A DNA stretch of 64,000 nucleotides from Petrolisthes cinctipes (Eukaryota; Arthropoda; Malacostraca; Decapoda; Porcellanidae): NCBI GenBank assembly GCA_033782935.1, contig JAWQEG010000508.1:491501-555500 (forward strand), read 5' to 3'. Positions 35,501 to 50,600 of this stretch are shown here, in pieces. Numbering within the stretch: position 1 is the first letter of the stretch; each line of letters begins with the position of its first letter. The notes below the pieces were generated by a model that made no database searches, had not been told where the DNA came from, and was given only the letters and a program-made list of their open reading frames with translations. Made by a program: the position numbers and the translations under genes.

Positions 35501-37884
35501 TTGGGACTGAATTTGAGATATCGACTTTTTGGCACCTAAAAGATCGATTTTTAGCATGTTTTTAGCCTATATTTTGAAAATATTCTAGCACTGAGTAGGC
35601 ATGTACAGATTGCTTCTGGGACCCCAAAATATTGAATTTTCGGGTGTTTTGATCCTGAATTTGAGATATAAACGGGTACAGAAGATACATGCACATATTG
35701 ACTTTGGGCACCAAAAATATCGATTTTCAGCAAGTTTTGGGCCTGAATTTTGAAAATACTCTAACACGGAGTAGGCATGTACAGATCGCTTCTGGGACCC
35801 CAAAATATCGAATTTTCGGGTGTTTAGGGCCAGAATTTGAGATATAAACGGGTACAGAAGATGCATGCACATATCGACTTTTGGGCACCTAAAAGATCGA
35901 TTTTCAGTATGTTTTTGGCCTGTATTTTGAAACTACTCTAACACGGAGTAGTCATGTACAGATACCTTCTGGGACCTCTAAATATCGAATTTTCGGGTGT
36001 TTTGGGACTGAATTTGAGATATCGATTTTTTGACACCTAAAATGTCGATTTTTAGCATGTTTTTAGCCTATATTTTGAAAATATTCTAGCACTGTGTAGG
36101 CATGTACAGATTGCTTCTGGGACCCCAAAATATTGAATTTTCGGGTGTTTTGAGCCTGAATTTGAGATATAAACGGGTACAGAAAATACATGCACATATT
36201 GACTTTGGGCATCTAAAATATCGATTTTCAGCATGTTTTGGGCCTGTGTTTTGAAAATACTGTAACATTGAGTAGGCATGTACAGATCGCTTCTGGGACC
36301 CCTAAATATCGAATTTTCGGGTGTTTTGGGACTGAATTTGAGATATCGAATTTTTGGCACCTAAAAGATCGATTTTTAGCATGTTTTTAGCCTATATTTT
36401 GAAAATATTCTAGCACTGAGTAGGCATGTACAGATTGCTTCTGGGACCCCAAAATATTGAATTTTCGGGTGTTTTGAGCCTGAATTTGAGATATAAACGG
36501 GTACAGAAGATACATGCACATATTGACTTTGGGCACCAAAAATATCGATTTTCAGCATGTTTTGGGCCTGAATTTTGAAAATACTCTAACACGGAGTAGG
36601 CATGTACAGATCGCTTCTGGGACCCCAAAATATCGAATTTTCGGGTGTTTAGGGCCAGAATTTGAGATATAAACGGGTACAGAAGATGCATGCACATATC
36701 GACTTTTGGGCACCTAAAAGATCGATTTTCAGTATGTTTTTGGCCTGTATTTTGAAAATATTCTAACACGGAGTAAGCATGTACAGATACCTTCTGGGAC
36801 CTCTAAATATCGAATTTTCGGTTGTTTTGGGACTGAATTTGAGATATCGATTTTTTGGCACCTAAAATGTCGATTTTTAGCATGTTTTTAGCCTATATTT
36901 TGAAAATATTCTAGCACTGTGTAGGCTTGTACAGATTGCTTCTGGGACCCCAAAATATTGAATCTTCGGGTGTTTTGAGCCTGAATTTGAGATATAAACG
37001 GGTACAGAAAATACATGCACATATTGACTTTGGGCATCTAAAATATCGATTTTCAGCATGTTTTGGGCCTGTATTTTGAAAATACTCTAACATTGAGTAG
37101 GCATGTACAGATTGCTTCTGGGACCCCAAAATATTGAATTTTCGGGTGTTTTGGGACTGAATTTGAGATATCGACTTTTTGGCACCTAAAAGATCGATTT
37201 TTAGCATGTTTTTAGCCTATATTTTGAAAATACTCTAACACAGAGTAGGCATGTACAGATTGCTTCTGGGACCCCAAAATATTGAATTTTCGGGTGTTTT
37301 GAGCCTGAATTTGAGATATAAACGGGTACTGAAGATGCATGCACATATTGTCTTTGGGCACCAAAAATATCGATTTTTAGCATGTTTTGGGCCTGAATTT
37401 TGAAAATACTCTAATACGGAGTAGGCATGTACATATCGCTTCTGGGACCCCAAAATATCGAATTTTCGGGTGTTTAGGGCCAGAATTTGAGATATAAACG
37501 GGTACAGAAGATGCATGCACATATCGACTTTTGGGCACCTAAAAGATCGATTTTCAGTATGGTTTTGGCCTGCATTTTGAAAATACTCTAACACGGAGTA
37601 AGCATGTACAGATACCTTCTGGGACCTCTAAATATCGAATTTTCGGGTGTTTTGGGACTGAATTTGAGATATCGATTTTTTGGCACCTAAAATGTCGATT
37701 TTTAGCATGTTTTTAGCCTATATTTTGAAAATATTCTAGCACTGTGTAGGCATGTACAGATTGCTTCTGGGACCCCAAAATATTGAATTTTCGGGTGTTT
37801 TGAGCCTGAATTTGAGATATAAACGGGTACAGAAAATACATTCACATATTGACTTTGGGCATCTAAAATATCGATTATCAGCAT
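32552..37884 (+). repeat. Tandem duplication of 5,333 bp, copy 2
   Basis: About seven differences from the first copy were noticed: TTTTAAGAATACT versus TTTTGAGAATACT (33,06x), TATCGCCTTTTT versus TATCGACTTTTT (33,34x), ATATCAAATTTT versus ATATCGAATTTT (35,48x), CACAGAGTAGG versus CACTGAGTAGG (37,24x), the spot equivalent to 32,410, and others. This suggests about 99.9% identity. It lies wholly inside the first copy of the larger 10,019-bp duplication. Confidence 0.9.
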
Positions 37885-40250
37885 GTTTTGGGCCTGTATT
37901 TTGAAAATACTGTAACATTGAGTAGGCATGTACAGATTGCTTCTGGGACCCCAAAATATTGAATTTTCGGGTGTTTTGAGCCTGAATTTGAGATATAAAC
38001 GGGTACTGAAGATGCATGCACATATCGACTTTTGTGCACCTAAAAGATCGATTTTCAGTATGTTTGGAGCATGTATTTTGAAAATACTCTAACACGGAGT
38101 AGGCATGTACAGATCGCTTCTGGGACCCCTAAATATCGAATTTTCGGGTGTTTTGGGACTGAATTTGAGATATCGACTTTTTGGCACCTAAAAGATCGAT
38201 TTTTAGCATGTTTTTAGCCTATATTTTGAAAATATTCTAGCACTGAGTAGGCATGTACAGATTGCTTCTGGGACCCCAAAATATTGAATTTTCGGGTGTT
38301 TTGAGCCTGAATTTGAGATATAAACGGGTACAGAAGATACATGCACATATTGACTTTGGGCTCCAAAAATATCGATTTTCAGCATGTTTTGGGCCTGAAT
38401 TTTGAAAATACTCTAACACGGAGTAGGCATGTACAGATCGCTTCTGGGACCCCAAAATATCGAATTTTCGGGTGTTTAGGGCCAGAATTTGAGATATAAA
38501 CGGGTACAGAAGATGCATGCACATATCGACTTTTGGGCACCGAAAAGATCGATTTTCAGTATGTTTTTGGCCTGTATTTTGAAAATACTCTAACACGGAG
38601 TAAGCATGTACAGATACCTTCTGGGACCTCAAAATATCGAATTTTCGGTTGTTTTGGGACTGAATTTGAGATATCGATTTTTTGGAACCTAAAATGTCGA
38701 TTTTTAGCATGTTTTTAGCCTATATTTTGAAAATATTCTAGCACTGTGTAGGCATGTACAGATTGCTTCTGGTACCCCAAAATATTGAATTTTCGGGTGT
38801 TTTGAGCCTGAATTTGAGATATAAACGGGTACAGAAGATACATGCACATATTGACTTTGGGCATCTAAAATATCGATTTTCAGCATGTTTTGGGCCTGTA
38901 TTTTGAAAATACTCTAACACTGAGTAGGCATGTACAGATTGCTTCTGGGACCCCAAAATATTGAATTTTCGGGTGTTTTGAGCCTGAATTTGAGATATAA
39001 ACGGGTACTGAAGATGCATGCACATATCGACTTTTGTGCACCTAAAAGATCGATTTTCAGTATGTTTTGAGCATGTATTTTGAAAATACTCTAACACGGA
39101 GTAGGCATGTACAGATCGCTTCTGGGACCCCTAAATATCGAATTTTCGGGTGTTTTGGGACTGAATTTGAGATATCGACTTTTTGGCACCTAAAAGATCG
39201 ATTTTTAGCATGTTTTTAGCCTATATTTTGAAAATATTCTAGCACTGAGTAGGCATGTACAGATTGCTTCTGGGACCCCAAAATATTGAATTTTCGGGTG
39301 TTTTGAGCCTGAATTTGAGATATAAACGGGTACAGAAGATACATGCACATATTGACTTTGGGCACCAAAAATATCGATTTTCAGCATGTTTTGGGCCTGA
39401 ATTTTGAAAATACTCTAATACGGAGTAGGCATGTACATATCGCTTCTGGGACCCCAAAATATCGAATTTTCGGGTGTTTAGGGCCAGAATTTGAGATATA
39501 AACGGGTACAGAAGATGCATGCACATATCGACTTTTGGGCACCTAAAAGATCGATTTTCAGTATGGTTTTGGCCTGCATTTTGAAAATACTCTAACACGG
39601 AGTAAGCATGTACAGATACCTTCTGGGACCTCTAAATATCGAATTTTCGGGTGTTTTGGGACTGAATTTGAGATATCGATTTTTTGGCACCTAAAATGTC
39701 GATTTTTAGCATGTTTTTAGCCTATATTTTGAAAATATTCTAGCACTGTGTAGGCATGTACAGATTGCTTCTGGGACCCCAAAATATTGAATTTTCGGGT
39801 GTTTTGAGCCTGAATTTGAGATATAAACGGGTACAGAAGATACATGCACATATTGACTTTGGGCATCTAAAATATCGATTTTCAGCATGTTTTGGGCCGG
39901 TATTTTGAAAATACTCTAACACTGAGTAGGCATGTACAGATTGCTTCTGGGACCCCAAAATATTGAATTTTCGGGTGTTTTGAGCCTGAATTTGAGATAT
40001 AAACGGGTACTGAAGATGCATGCACATATCGACTTTTGTGCACCTAAAAGATCGATTTTCAGTATGTTTTGAGCATGTATTTTGAAAATACTCTAACACG
40101 GAGTAGGCATGTACAGATCGCTTCTGGGACCCCTAAATATCGAATTTTCGGGTGTTTTGGGACTGAATTTGAGATATCGACTTTTTGGCACCTAAAAGAT
40201 CGATTTTTAGCATGTTTTTAGCCTATATTTTGAAAATATTCTAGCACTGA

Positions 40251-41253
40251 GTAGGCATGTACAGATTTGCTTCTGGGACCCCAAAATATTGAATTTTCGG
40301 GTGTTTTGATCCTGAATTTGAGATATAAACGGGTACAGAAGATACATGCACATATTGACTTTGGGCACCAAAAATATCGATTTTTAGCAAGTTTTGGGCC
40401 TGAATTTTGAAAATACTCTAACACGGAGTAGGCATGTACAGATCGCTTCTGGGACCCCAAAATATCGAATTTTCGGGTGTTTAGGGCCAGAATTTGAGAT
40501 ATAAACGGGTACAGAAGATGCATGCACATATCGACTTTTGGGCACCTAAAAGATCGATTTTCAGTATGTTTTTGGCCTGTATTTTGAAAATACTCTAACA
40601 CGGAGTAGTCATGTACAGATACCTTCTGGGACCTCTAAATATCGAATTTTCGGGTGTTTTGGGACTGAATTTGAGATATCGATTTTTTGACACCTAAAAT
40701 GTCGATTTTTAGCATGTTTTTAGCCTATATTTTGAAAATATTCTAGCACTGTGTAGGCATGTACAGATTGCTTCTGGGACCCCAAAATATTGAATTTTCG
40801 GGTGTTTTGATCCTGAATTTGAGATATAAACGGGTACAGAAGATACATGCACATATTGACTTTGGGCACCAAAAATATCGATTTTTAGCAAGTTTTGGGC
40901 CTGAATTTTGAAAATACTCTAACACGGAGTAGGCATGTACAGATCGCTTCTGGGACCCCAAAATATCGAATTTTCGGGTGTTTAGGGCCAGAATTTGAGA
41001 TATAAACGGGTACAGAAGATGCATGCACATATCGACTTTTGGGCACCTAAAAGATCGATTTTCAGTATGTTTTTGGCCTGTATTTTGAAACTACTCTAAC
41101 ACGGAGTAGTCATGTACAGATACCTTCTGGGACCTCTAAATATCGAATTTTCGGGTGTTTTGGGACTGAATTTGAGATATCGATTTTTTGACACCTAAAA
41201 TGTCGATTTTTAGCATGTTTTTAGCCTATATTTTGAAAATATTCTAGCACTGT
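40251..41253 (+). repeat. Two consecutive 1-2-3 trimers (register break)
   Basis: Types 1-2-3 at 40,251 are followed by another 1-2-3 at 40,753 instead of 4-5-6. Both have GTTTTGATCCTG and TTTTTAGCAAGTTTTGGG, so the second is a local 501-bp duplication. The first has an extra T (CAGATTTGC), making it 502 bp. The same structure is copied at 50,270-51,272 within the 10-kb duplication. Confidence 0.85.
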
Positions 41254-41619
41254 GTAGGCATGTACAGATTGCTTCTGGGACCCCAAAATATTGAATTTTC
41301 GGGTGTTTTGAGCCTGAATTTGAGATATAAACGGGTACAGAAAATACATGCACATATTGACTTTGGGCATCTAAAATATCGATTTTCAGCATGTTTTGGG
41401 CCTGTATTTTGAAAATACTCTAACATTGAGTAGGCATGTACAGATTGCTTCTGGGACCCCAAAATATTGAATTTTCGGGTGTTTTGAGCCTGAATTTGAG
41501 ATATAAACGGGTACTGAAGATGCATGCACATATCGACTTTTGTTCACCTAAAAGATCGATTTTCAGTATGTTTGGAGCATGTATTTTGAAAATACTCTAA
41601 CACGGAGTAGGCATGTACA

Positions 41620-44600
41620 GATTGCTTCTGGGACCCCAAAATATTGAATCTTCGGGTGTTTTGAGCCTGAATTTGAGATATAAACGGGTACAGAAAATAC
41701 ATGCACATATTGACTTTGGGCATCTAAAATATCGATTTTCAGCATGTTTTGGGCCTGTATTTTGAAAATACTCTAACATTGAGTAGGCATGTACAGATTG
41801 CTTCTGGGACCCCAAAATATTGAATTTTCGGGTGTTTTGGGACTGAATTTGAGATATCGACTTTTTGGCACCTAAAAGATCGATTTTTAGCATGTTTTTA
41901 GCCTATATTTTGAAAATACTCTAACACTGAGTAGGCATGTACAGATTGCTTCTGGGACCCCAAAATATTGAATTTTCGGGTGTTTTGAGCCTGAATTTGA
42001 GATATAAACGGGTACTGAAGATGCATGCACATATTGTCTTTGGGCACCAAAAATATCGATTTTTAGCATGTTTTGGGCCTGAATTTTGAAAATACTCTAA
42101 TACGGAGTAGGCATGTACATATCGCTTCTGGGACCCCAAAATATCGAATTTTCGGGTGTTTAGGGCCAGAATTTGAGATATAAACGGGTACAGAAGATGC
42201 ATGCACATATCGACTTTTGGGCACCTAAAAGATCGATTTTCAGTATGGTTTTGGCCTGCATTTTGAAAATACTCTAACACGGAGTAAGCATGTACAGATA
42301 CCTTCTGGGACCTCTAAATATCGAATTTTCGGGTGTTTTGGGACTGAATTTGAGATATCGATTTTTTGGCACCTAAAATGTCGATTTTTAGCATGTTTTT
42401 AGCCTATATTTTGAAAATATTCTAGCACAGTGTAGGCATGTACAGATTGCTTCTGGGACCCCAAAATATTGAATTTTCGGGTGTTTTGAGCCTGAATTTG
42501 AGATATAAACGGGTACAGAAAATACATTCACATATTGACTTTGGGCATCTAAAATATCGATTTTCAGCATGTTTTGGGCCTGAATTTTGAAAATACTCTA
42601 ACACGGAGTAGGCATGTACAGATCGCTTCTGGGACCCCAAAATATCGAATTTTCGGGTGTTTAGGGCCAGAATTTGAGATATAAACGGGTACAGAAGATG
42701 CATGCACATATCGACTTTTGGGCACCTAACAGATCGATTTTCAGCATGTTTTTGGCCTGTATTTTGAAACTACTCTAACACAGAGTAGGCATGTACAGAT
42801 ACCTTCTGGGACCTCTAAATATCGAATTTTCGGGTGTTTTGGGACTGAATTTGAGATATCGATTTTTTGACACCTAAAATGTCGATTTTTAGCATGTTTT
42901 TAGCCTATATTTTGAAAATATTCTAGCACTGTGTAGGCATGTACAGATTGCTTCTGGGACCCCAAAATATTGAATTTTCGGGTGTTTTGAGCCTGAATTT
43001 GAGATATAAACGGGTACAGAAAATACATGCACATATTGACTTTGGGCATCTAAAATATCGATTTTCAGCATGTTTTGGGCCTGTATTTTAAGAATACTCT
43101 AACATTGAGTAGGCATGTACAGATTGCTTCTGGGACCCCAAAATATTGAATTTTCGGGTGTTTTGAGCCTGAATTTGAGATATAAACGGGTACTGAAGAT
43201 GCATGCACATATCGACTTTTGTGCACCTAAAAGATCGATTTTCAGTATGTTTGGAGCATGTATTTTGAAAATACTCTAACACGGAGTAGGCATGTACAGA
43301 TCGCTTCTGGGACCCCTAAATATCGAATTTTCGGGTGTTTTGGGACTGAATTTGAGATATCGCCTTTTTGGCACCTAAAAGATCGATTTTTAGCATGTTT
43401 TTAGCCTATATTTTGAAAATATTCTAGCACTGAGTAGGCATGTACAGATTGCTTCTGGGACCCCAAAATATTGAATTTTCGGGTGTTTTGAGCCTGAATT
43501 TGAGATATAAACGGGTACAGAAGATACATGCACATATTGACTTTGGGCACCAAAAATATCGATTTTCAGCATGTTTTGGGCCTGAATTTTGAAAATACTC
43601 TAACACTGAGTAGGCATGTACATATCGCTTCTGGGACCCCAAAATATAGAATTTTCGGGTGTTTAGGGCCAGAATTTGAGATATAAACGGGTACAGAAGA
43701 TGCATGCACATATCGACTTTTGGGCACCTAAAAGATCGATTTTCAGTATGGTTTTGGCCTGCATTTTGAAAATACTCTAACACGGAGTAAGCATGTACAG
43801 ATACATTCTGGGACCTCTAAATATCGAATTTTCGGGTGTTTTGGGACTGAATTTGAGATATCGATTTTTTGGCACCTAAAATGTCGATTTTTAGCATGTT
43901 TTTAGCCTATATTTTGAAAATATTCTAGCACTGTGTAGGCATGTACAGATTGCTTCTGGGACCCCAAAATATTGAATTTTCGGGTGTTTTGAGCCTGAAT
44001 TTGAGATATAAACGGGTACAGAAGATACATGCACATATTGACTTTGGGCATCTAAAATATCGATTTTCAGCATGTTTTGGGCCGGTATTTTGAAAATACT
44101 CTAACACTGAGTAGGCATGTACAGATTGCTTCTGGGACCCCAAAATATTGAATTTTCGGGTGTTATGAGCCTGAATTTGAGATATAAACGGGTACTGAAG
44201 ATGCATGCACATATCGACTTTTGTGCACCTAAAAGATCGATTTTCAGTATGTTTTGAGCATGTATTTTGAAAATACTCTAACACGGAGTAGGCATGTACA
44301 GATCGCTTCTGGGACCCCTAAATATCAAATTTTCGGGTGTTTTGGGACTGAATTTGAGATATCGACTTTTTGGCACCTAAAAGATCGATTTTTAGCATGT
44401 TTTTAGCCTATATTTTGAAAATATTCTAGCACTGAGTAGGCATGTACAGATTGCTTCTGGGACCCCAAAATATTGAATTTTCGGGTGTTTTGATCCTGAA
44501 TTTGAGATATAAACGGGTACAGAAGATACATGCACATATTGACTTTGGGCACCAAAAATATCGATTTTCAGCAAGTTTTGGGCCTGAATTTTGAAAATAC

Positions 44601-47600
44601 TCTAACACGGAGTAGGCATGTACAGATCGCTTCTGGGACCCCAAAATATCGAATTTTCGGGTGTTTAGGGCCAGAATTTGAGATATAAACGGGTACAGAA
44701 GATGCATGCACATATCGACTTTGGGCACCAAAAATATCGATTTTCAGAATGTTTTGGGCCTGAATTTTGAAAATACTCTAACACTGAGTAGGCATGTACA
44801 TATCGCTTCTGGGACCCCAAAATATCGAATTTTCGGGTGTTTAGGGCCAGAATTTGAGATATAAACGGGTACAGAAGATGCATGCACATATCGACTTTTG
44901 GGCACCTAAAAGATCGATTTTCAGTATGGTTTTGGCCTGCATTTTGAAAATACTCTAACACGGAGTAAGCATGTACAGATACCTTCTGGGACCTCTAAAT
45001 ATCGAATTTTCGGGTGTTTTGGGACTGAATTTGAGATATCGATTTTTTGGCACCTAAAATGTCGATTTTTAGCATGTTTTTAGCCTATATTTTGAAAATA
45101 TTCTAGCACTGTGTAGGCATGTACAGATTGCTTCTGGGACCCCAAAATATTGAATTTTCGGGTGTTTTGAGCCTGAATTTGAGATATAAACGGGTACAGA
45201 AGATACATGCACATATTGACTTTGGGCATCTAAAATATCGATTTTCAGCATGTTTTGGGCCGGTATTTTGAAAATACTGTAACACTGAGTAGGCATGTAC
45301 AGATTGCTTCTGGGACCCCAAAATATTGAATTTTCGGGTGTTATGAGCCTGAATTTGAGATATAAACGGGTACTGAAGATGCATGCACATATCGACTTTT
45401 GTGCACCTAAAAGATCGATTTTCAGTATGTTTTGAGCATGTATTTTGAAAATACTCTAACACGGAGTAGGCATGTACAGATCGCTTCTGGGACCCCTAAA
45501 TATCAAATTTTCGGGTGTTTTGGGACTGAATTTGAGATATCGACTTTTTGGCACCTAAAAGATCGATTTTTAGCATGTTTTTAGCCTATATTTTGAAAAT
45601 ATTCTAGCACTGAGTAGGCATGTACAGATTGCTTCTGGGACCCCAAAATATTGAATTTTCGGGTGTTTTGATCCTGAATTTGAGATATAAACGGGTACAG
45701 AAGATACATGCACATATTGACTTTGGGCACCAAAAATATCGATTTTCAGCAAGTTTTGGGCCTGAATTTTGAAAATACTCTAACACGGAGTAGGCATGTA
45801 CAGATCGCTTCTGGGACCCCAAAATATCGAATTTTCGGGTGTTTAGGGCCAGAATTTGAGATATAAACGGGTACAGAAGATGCATGCACATATCGACTTT
45901 TGGGCACCTAAAAGATCGATTTTCAGTATGTTTTTGGCCTGTATTTTGAAACTACTCTAACACGGAGTAGTCATGTACAGATACCTTCTGGGACCTCTAA
46001 ATATCGAATTTTCGGGTGTTTTGGGACTGAATTTGAGATATCGATTTTTTGACACCTAAAATGTCGATTTTTAGCATGTTTTTAGCCTATATTTTGAAAA
46101 TATTCTAGCACTGTGTAGGCATGTACAGATTGCTTCTGGGACCCCAAAATATTGAATTTTCGGGTGTTTTGAGCCTGAATTTGAGATATAAACGGGTACA
46201 GAAAATACATGCACATATTGACTTTGGGCATCTAAAATATCGATTTTCAGCATGTTTTGGGCCTGTGTTTTGAAAATACTGTAACATTGAGTAGGCATGT
46301 ACAGATCGCTTCTGGGACCCCTAAATATCGAATTTTCGGGTGTTTTGGGACTGAATTTGAGATATCGAATTTTTGGCACCTAAAAGATCGATTTTTAGCA
46401 TGTTTTTAGCCTATATTTTGAAAATATTCTAGCACTGAGTAGGCATGTACAGATTGCTTCTGGGACCCCAAAATATTGAATTTTCGGGTGTTTTGAGCCT
46501 GAATTTGAGATATAAACGGGTACAGAAGATACATGCACATATTGACTTTGGGCACCAAAAATATCGATTTTCAGCATGTTTTGGGCCTGAATTTTGAAAA
46601 TACTCTAACACGGAGTAGGCATGTACAGATCGCTTCTGGGACCCCAAAATATCGAATTTTCGGGTGTTTAGGGCCAGAATTTGAGATATAAACGGGTACA
46701 GAAGATGCATGCACATATCGACTTTTGGGCACCTAAAAGATCGATTTTCAGTATGTTTTTGGCCTGTATTTTGAAAATATTCTAACACGGAGTAAGCATG
46801 TACAGATACCTTCTGGGACCTCTAAATATCGAATTTTCGGTTGTTTTGGGACTGAATTTGAGATATCGATTTTTTGGCACCTAAAATGTCGATTTTTAGC
46901 ATGTTTTTAGCCTATATTTTGAAAATATTCTAGCACTGTGTAGGCTTGTACAGATTGCTTCTGGGACCCCAAAATATTGAATCTTCGGGTGTTTTGAGCC
47001 TGAATTTGAGATATAAACGGGTACAGAAAATACATGCACATATTGACTTTGGGCATCTAAAATATCGATTTTCAGCATGTTTTGGGCCTGTATTTTGAAA
47101 ATACTCTAACATTGAGTAGGCATGTACAGATTGCTTCTGGGACCCCAAAATATTGAATTTTCGGGTGTTTTGGGACTGAATTTGAGATATCGACTTTTTG
47201 GCACCTAAAAGATCGATTTTTAGCATGTTTTTAGCCTATATTTTGAAAATACTCTAACACAGAGTAGGCATGTACAGATTGCTTCTGGGACCCCAAAATA
47301 TTGAATTTTCGGGTGTTTTGAGCCTGAATTTGAGATATAAACGGGTACTGAAGATGCATGCACATATTGTCTTTGGGCACCAAAAATATCGATTTTTAGC
47401 ATGTTTTGGGCCTGAATTTTGAAAATACTCTAATACGGAGTAGGCATGTACATATCGCTTCTGGGACCCCAAAATATCGAATTTTCGGGTGTTTAGGGCC
47501 AGAATTTGAGATATAAACGGGTACAGAAGATGCATGCACATATCGACTTTTGGGCACCTAAAAGATCGATTTTCAGTATGGTTTTGGCCTGCATTTTGAA

Positions 47601-50600
47601 AATACTCTAACACGGAGTAAGCATGTACAGATACCTTCTGGGACCTCTAAATATCGAATTTTCGGGTGTTTTGGGACTGAATTTGAGATATCGATTTTTT
47701 GGCACCTAAAATGTCGATTTTTAGCATGTTTTTAGCCTATATTTTGAAAATATTCTAGCACTGTGTAGGCATGTACAGATTGCTTCTGGGACCCCAAAAT
47801 ATTGAATTTTCGGGTGTTTTGAGCCTGAATTTGAGATATAAACGGGTACAGAAAATACATTCACATATTGACTTTGGGCATCTAAAATATCGATTATCAG
47901 CATGTTTTGGGCCTGTATTTTGAAAATACTGTAACATTGAGTAGGCATGTACAGATTGCTTCTGGGACCCCAAAATATTGAATTTTCGGGTGTTTTGAGC
48001 CTGAATTTGAGATATAAACGGGTACTGAAGATGCATGCACATATCGACTTTTGTGCACCTAAAAGATCGATTTTCAGTATGTTTGGAGCATGTATTTTGA
48101 AAATACTCTAACACGGAGTAGGCATGTACAGATCGCTTCTGGGACCCCTAAATATCGAATTTTCGGGTGTTTTGGGACTGAATTTGAGATATCGACTTTT
48201 TGGCACCTAAAAGATCGATTTTTAGCATGTTTTTAGCCTATATTTTGAAAATATTCTAGCACTGAGTAGGCATGTACAGATTGCTTCTGGGACCCCAAAA
48301 TATTGAATTTTCGGGTGTTTTGAGCCTGAATTTGAGATATAAACGGGTACAGAAGATACATGCACATATTGACTTTGGGCTCCAAAAATATCGATTTTCA
48401 GCATGTTTTGGGCCTGAATTTTGAAAATACTCTAACACGGAGTAGGCATGTACAGATCGCTTCTGGGACCCCAAAATATCGAATTTTCGGGTGTTTAGGG
48501 CCAGAATTTGAGATATAAACGGGTACAGAAGATGCATGCACATATCGACTTTTGGGCACCGAAAAGATCGATTTTCAGTATGTTTTTGGCCTGTATTTTG
48601 AAAATACTCTAACACGGAGTAAGCATGTACAGATACCTTCTGGGACCTCAAAATATCGAATTTTCGGTTGTTTTGGGACTGAATTTGAGATATCGATTTT
48701 TTGGAACCTAAAATGTCGATTTTTAGCATGTTTTTAGCCTATATTTTGAAAATATTCTAGCACTGTGTAGGCATGTACAGATTGCTTCTGGTACCCCAAA
48801 ATATTGAATTTTCGGGTGTTTTGAGCCTGAATTTGAGATATAAACGGGTACAGAAGATACATGCACATATTGACTTTGGGCATCTAAAATATCGATTTTC
48901 AGCATGTTTTGGGCCTGTATTTTGAAAATACTCTAACACTGAGTAGGCATGTACAGATTGCTTCTGGGACCCCAAAATATTGAATTTTCGGGTGTTTTGA
49001 GCCTGAATTTGAGATATAAACGGGTACTGAAGATGCATGCACATATCGACTTTTGTGCACCTAAAAGATCGATTTTCAGTATGTTTTGAGCATGTATTTT
49101 GAAAATACTCTAACACGGAGTAGGCATGTACAGATCGCTTCTGGGACCCCTAAATATCGAATTTTCGGGTGTTTTGGGACTGAATTTGAGATATCGACTT
49201 TTTGGCACCTAAAAGATCGATTTTTAGCATGTTTTTAGCCTATATTTTGAAAATATTCTAGCACTGAGTAGGCATGTACAGATTGCTTCTGGGACCCCAA
49301 AATATTGAATTTTCGGGTGTTTTGAGCCTGAATTTGAGATATAAACGGGTACAGAAGATACATGCACATATTGACTTTGGGCACCAAAAATATCGATTTT
49401 CAGCATGTTTTGGGCCTGAATTTTGAAAATACTCTAATACGGAGTAGGCATGTACATATCGCTTCTGGGACCCCAAAATATCGAATTTTCGGGTGTTTAG
49501 GGCCAGAATTTGAGATATAAACGGGTACAGAAGATGCATGCACATATCGACTTTTGGGCACCTAAAAGATCGATTTTCAGTATGGTTTTGGCCTGCATTT
49601 TGAAAATACTCTAACACGGAGTAAGCATGTACAGATACCTTCTGGGACCTCTAAATATCGAATTTTCGGGTGTTTTGGGACTGAATTTGAGATATCGATT
49701 TTTTGGCACCTAAAATGTCGATTTTTAGCATGTTTTTAGCCTATATTTTGAAAATATTCTAGCACTGTGTAGGCATGTACAGATTGCTTCTGGGACCCCA
49801 AAATATTGAATTTTCGGGTGTTTTGAGCCTGAATTTGAGATATAAACGGGTACAGAAGATACATGCACATATTGACTTTGGGCATCTAAAATATCGATTT
49901 TCAGCATGTTTTGGGCCGGTATTTTGAAAATACTCTAACACTGAGTAGGCATGTACAGATTGCTTCTGGGACCCCAAAATATTGAATTTTCGGGTGTTTT
50001 GAGCCTGAATTTGAGATATAAACGGGTACTGAAGATGCATGCACATATCGACTTTTGTGCACCTAAAAGATCGATTTTCAGTATGTTTTGAGCATGTATT
50101 TTGAAAATACTCTAACACGGAGTAGGCATGTACAGATCGCTTCTGGGACCCCTAAATATCGAATTTTCGGGTGTTTTGGGACTGAATTTGAGATATCGAC
50201 TTTTTGGCACCTAAAAGATCGATTTTTAGCATGTTTTTAGCCTATATTTTGAAAATATTCTAGCACTGAGTAGGCATGTACAGATTTGCTTCTGGGACCC
50301 CAAAATATTGAATTTTCGGGTGTTTTGATCCTGAATTTGAGATATAAACGGGTACAGAAGATACATGCACATATTGACTTTGGGCACCAAAAATATCGAT
50401 TTTTAGCAAGTTTTGGGCCTGAATTTTGAAAATACTCTAACACGGAGTAGGCATGTACAGATCGCTTCTGGGACCCCAAAATATCGAATTTTCGGGTGTT
50501 TAGGGCCAGAATTTGAGATATAAACGGGTACAGAAGATGCATGCACATATCGACTTTTGGGCACCTAAAAGATCGATTTTCAGTATGTTTTTGGCCTGTA

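Larger units (their letters stand above)
31601..41619 (+). repeat. Tandem duplication of 10,019 bp, copy 1
   Basis: Every marker I compared between 31.6 and 41.6 kb recurs exactly 10,019 bp later. Examples are ATATTGAATCTTCGGG (31,62x), CATATTGTCTTTGG (32,01x), TTTTAAGAATACT (33,06x), GGGCTCCAAAAATATCG (38,35x), GGCACCGAAAAGATCG (38,53x), CTGGTACCCC (38,77x) and CAGATTTGC (40,26x). Left and right breakpoints lie in the landmark GTACAGATTGC/GTACAGATCGC. The copy ends where a type 5 tail runs straight into a type 4 front. The period equals 20 trimers minus one base. Confidence 0.93.
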
